Assembly: GCA_036897095.1 (NCBI GenBank)
Contig: JAYMSP010002724.1
Location: forward strand, 1 to 22,776
Source of the DNA: Plantago elongata
Taxonomy: Eukaryota; Streptophyta; Magnoliopsida; Lamiales; Plantaginaceae
Length of the DNA stretch: 22,776 nt
Direction of reading: 5' to 3'
Shown: positions 20,826 through 22,776 of the stretch, in pieces
Numbering within the stretch: the stretch's first letter is position 1
Layout: every line of letters starts with the position of its first letter
Program-made: the position numbers and the translations under genes
The notes under the pieces: model-generated
What the model saw: the letters and a program-made list of their open reading frames with translations, nothing else
Database searches by the model: none
Told to the model about the DNA's origin: nothing

Positions 20826-20855
20826 ATCCGTCCGTCCCACTTCAAACTTAAAGAT
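20826..20855. mobile_element. Stowaway-like MITE end fragment
   Basis: ATCCGTCCGTCCCACTTC directly follows a TA at 20824-20825 and matches the Stowaway terminal consensus well. No partner end was found downstream within about 400 bases, so this may be a truncated copy or a solo end. Confidence 0.4.
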
Positions 20856-21530
20856 ACCATCGAACCTCTAATTCGAACTTTAACTACAAGTTACTAATAA
20901 ATTTTGTTCATAAGAATTTTCTCTTTAATAAAAAGGCATTTGTAACCTTTGTTAGTGTAACTTTTAGTGATTTTTTCATCGTTGCTGTAAGCATTAAACG
21001 GATCGAAATCTGACAATGTTCTAAACAAAATCTTAACCTTCAAATAAAGACTAGACTAGGGTAACAGAAGCTGCATATAATTTTATCTAAACTTAAAAAA
21101 TTATGGGATTACAGGTTACAATATAGAGATATACTAGTACTATTATTACTCAACATCTAACTAATAAGCTAGCTAGTTTATAAGCTAAGTGGACAATTAT
21201 CTCTACACTAGAGGTCCGCGATGACCACAAATAATATAGTAAAACTGACATAATTAGTCTGTTTCTTCTATTTCTAATCTTGATGAGACACATACTGATT
21301 GTATCATGAACTAACCTACAAGAAAGCACTCCTTCAAGTGTAGAACCATGCCAAAGCGCTACAGCGTACTGCTCCGTTTCTCTAACGAAGCACGTTATCT
21401 GTGTCTGTTTCTCTCTTTGGGAGGGTAATTGACCAAGATACTCTTACTTCATCTCGAAAATACAAATTTCTTGCTGCTTTGGACTTTTTATAGGAACAAA
21501 TGGTCATGGACTAATCCAAAGATACTCTGT

Positions 21531-22496
21531 TCAAAACCCGAATGGTGATTTCGATCGACTTCCTCCTTCACCATATTGATCATTCCATTTCCTCAGCTCA
21601 TTCATGCTACCGGCATCATATGCAACTGATGCTCCCACCTGTACATTGTTATCAAACTCGTGTGTCAAAAAAGCAATATGATAAACAGATAGGTATGGAC
21701 AGATTGTAGTTTTAAACACTTTACCTTGGCTTTAGCCTTGATAAAATCATCCACATTGAGTGGCCTTAATGCCGGGCCCACATCAGATCCATCATTCTGC
21801 AAGATTTATTGTCACTAAGTTTACAGTGGATGTTTAGTCAAAACAACATAATCTAACTACACTTATAACCAGGCAGGATCTCTATCCTATTCTTACTCAT
21901 AGATCAAGCACACCAGCATATAAACTGTTGGACTCGTACCAGTAAATGTAGCACCCAAACGAGAAAAATCAACCAACTCACTCGTGTTAGATATAATTTC
22001 CAGAACCCACATACTTTAAGGGAGTAAAGAAAATGAAAAGTTAAAAAAACATATGAACCATAATTCATCAGTAAGACATCACATATAACGTCATAGCTCA
22101 TATGGATGAGGTCCATGTATACATTGACTAATTTCTTTTGGAACATGATCAAGCAAAAATTAGTAAGGTATAAAATCTCTAACCAAATAGGATAGTTGTA
22201 ATGCCTACCGTGCTTTCCTTTTCTATTAATTCCTGGACAGGTCTGTATGCTGCAGCAATACATAGGTTCTGCAAACATGGAGATGAATGAAAAAAAGTAT
22301 AAACCACATGTACCCATCTTTTTCTATCCAAGCTGATACAAGAATCGATATGAGCACCTTAAGATCGCTGCCTGAATAACCCTCTGTAGCGTTAGCTAGC
22401 TGTTCAAAAGAAAAATCAGACTCCAGATTCTCTCGATCAAGAATGATTTTGAGTATTTTTAGACGGTTCCCAGCATCTGGTAGGTCGACATAAATC
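21531..22496 (-). CDS. Plant AAA+ ATPase, C-terminal part (last four coding exons; 5' part outside window)
   Basis: Exons in gene order are 22358-22496, 22209-22268, 21725-21796 and 21531-21638, all with GT-AG introns, encoding 125 whole codons plus one base of a split Arg codon. The frame is continuous: IYVDLPDAGNRLKIL, EQLANATEGYSGSDLK, NLCIAAAYRPVQELIEKE, LRPLNVDDFIKAKAKV, then MNELRKWNDQYGEGGS and the C-terminal KSPFGF. This is the end of the AAA+ module (helical lid with the GYSGSDLK sensor-2 region) and the C-terminal helix of the large plant ATPases of the At1g50140/At3g19740 type, of the katanin/spastin/Vps4-like clade. Walker A, Walker B and arginine fingers lie beyond the right edge. 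The substrate is not known to me. The frame at 21904-22317 is intron read-through. Confidence 0.93.
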
Positions 22497-22776
22497 CTAA
22501 GCAAGCAAACATAATTTGTCAGTATAACAGCACATACATCTACAGTCTCTTATTTACAAGTGGTGTTATGGTGAAAGTGATAAACTGTTGGTTAAACACA
22601 TGGGGTAAGGGCAAAATGCATAATCAACCCGTATAATGTGTATATCTATGTTGCTCCTAGTTCAGCTGTTATATTCTCATTGCATAAAACCGTCCTATTT
22701 GACCCCCTACCAAAATCTTTCATGTCTAAAAATTTGGTCTGCCTACTCCAGGTTAATTCCACTGGAGGGAGGGGGG
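22497..22776 (-). other. Intron of the AAA+ ATPase gene, cut by window edge
   Basis: The acceptor TTGCTTAG lies next to 22496. The intron phase demands that the preceding exon end with two bases of an Arg codon, after the LPRR-type motif of this family, and no such exon occurs in the remaining 280 bases. The stretch ends in a G-rich run (GGAGGGAGGGGGG). No other feature was seen. Confidence 0.75.

Larger units (their letters stand above)
19285..21530. other. NERD1-like promoter, AT-rich intergenic DNA and AAA+ gene 3' UTR
   Basis: About 150-200 bases next to 19285 are the likely leader and core promoter of the minus-strand NERD1-like gene. The part closest to 21531 (down to about 21280) is the likely 3' UTR of the AAA+ gene. 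In between lie three Stowaway-like remnants (19830, about 20380-20515 and 20826), a CGGCCGGCCG palindrome near 20260, and an unexplained less AT-rich island (about 20575-20815). I saw no coding exon on either strand. Confidence 0.5.

Noticed and set aside
21904-22317. 137-codon minus-strand frame with hydrophobic segments
   Set aside because: It covers exon 22209-22268 out of frame plus two introns. The AAA+ family alignment requires splicing here.

Overview
The window is nuclear DNA from a flowering plant, almost certainly a eudicot. The evidence is AT-rich intergenic DNA, many short spliceosomal introns, land-plant protein families, a nuclear tRNA gene and miniature transposon remnants. The Stowaway-like ends (CCGTCCGTCCCAC type) are of a kind I associate with asterids such as Lamiales, but that lineage call is only an inference.

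Layout from left to right. Positions 1-1700 are AT-rich intergenic DNA with one degenerate Stowaway-like MITE (479-831) and a small GC-rich motif cluster near 1 kb. Positions 1701-2407 are the promoter and leader of the first gene. Positions 2408-11137 (+) hold a complete 22-exon gene for a PANK2-type protein: a pantothenate kinase domain fused to a DUF89 phosphatase domain, 914 aa after splicing. I joined every exon by reading frame and by family similarity. Two of its 21 introns have GC rather than GT donors. A tRNA-Pro(TGG) gene with a TATA-like box and a T-run terminator follows at 11831-11902 (+). Positions 12609-13714 (-) hold a complete two-exon Dof zinc-finger transcription factor of the DOF5.6/HCA2 type (334 aa). 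Its upstream DNA runs to about 15.9 kb and includes a G-box and a TTAA microsatellite. A hAT-like MITE rich in CGAGCTCGA motifs lies at 15994-16345, directly beside a block of TGGGCY (site II) elements. Positions 17281-19284 (-) hold an intronless CDS for a 667-aa single-pass membrane protein that I recognise as NERD1-like. About 2.2 kb of AT-rich DNA with further MITE fragments follows. The window ends inside the 3' part of a minus-strand gene for a plant AAA+ ATPase; its last four coding exons are visible at 21531-22496.

These are independent nuclear genes, not an operon or a pathway cluster: coenzyme A metabolism, vascular transcription control, Golgi/exocyst-linked growth, and an AAA+ ATPase. 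I found no CRISPR array, no autonomous transposon and no viral or toxin gene. I do not see a convincing novel system. The items most worth checking are the paired GC-AG introns of PANK2, each with a competing GT four bases downstream; the 133-bp tandem duplication in PANK2 intron 15; the hAT-like MITE next to the site II block; and the splice-signal-rich stretch downstream of NERD1.
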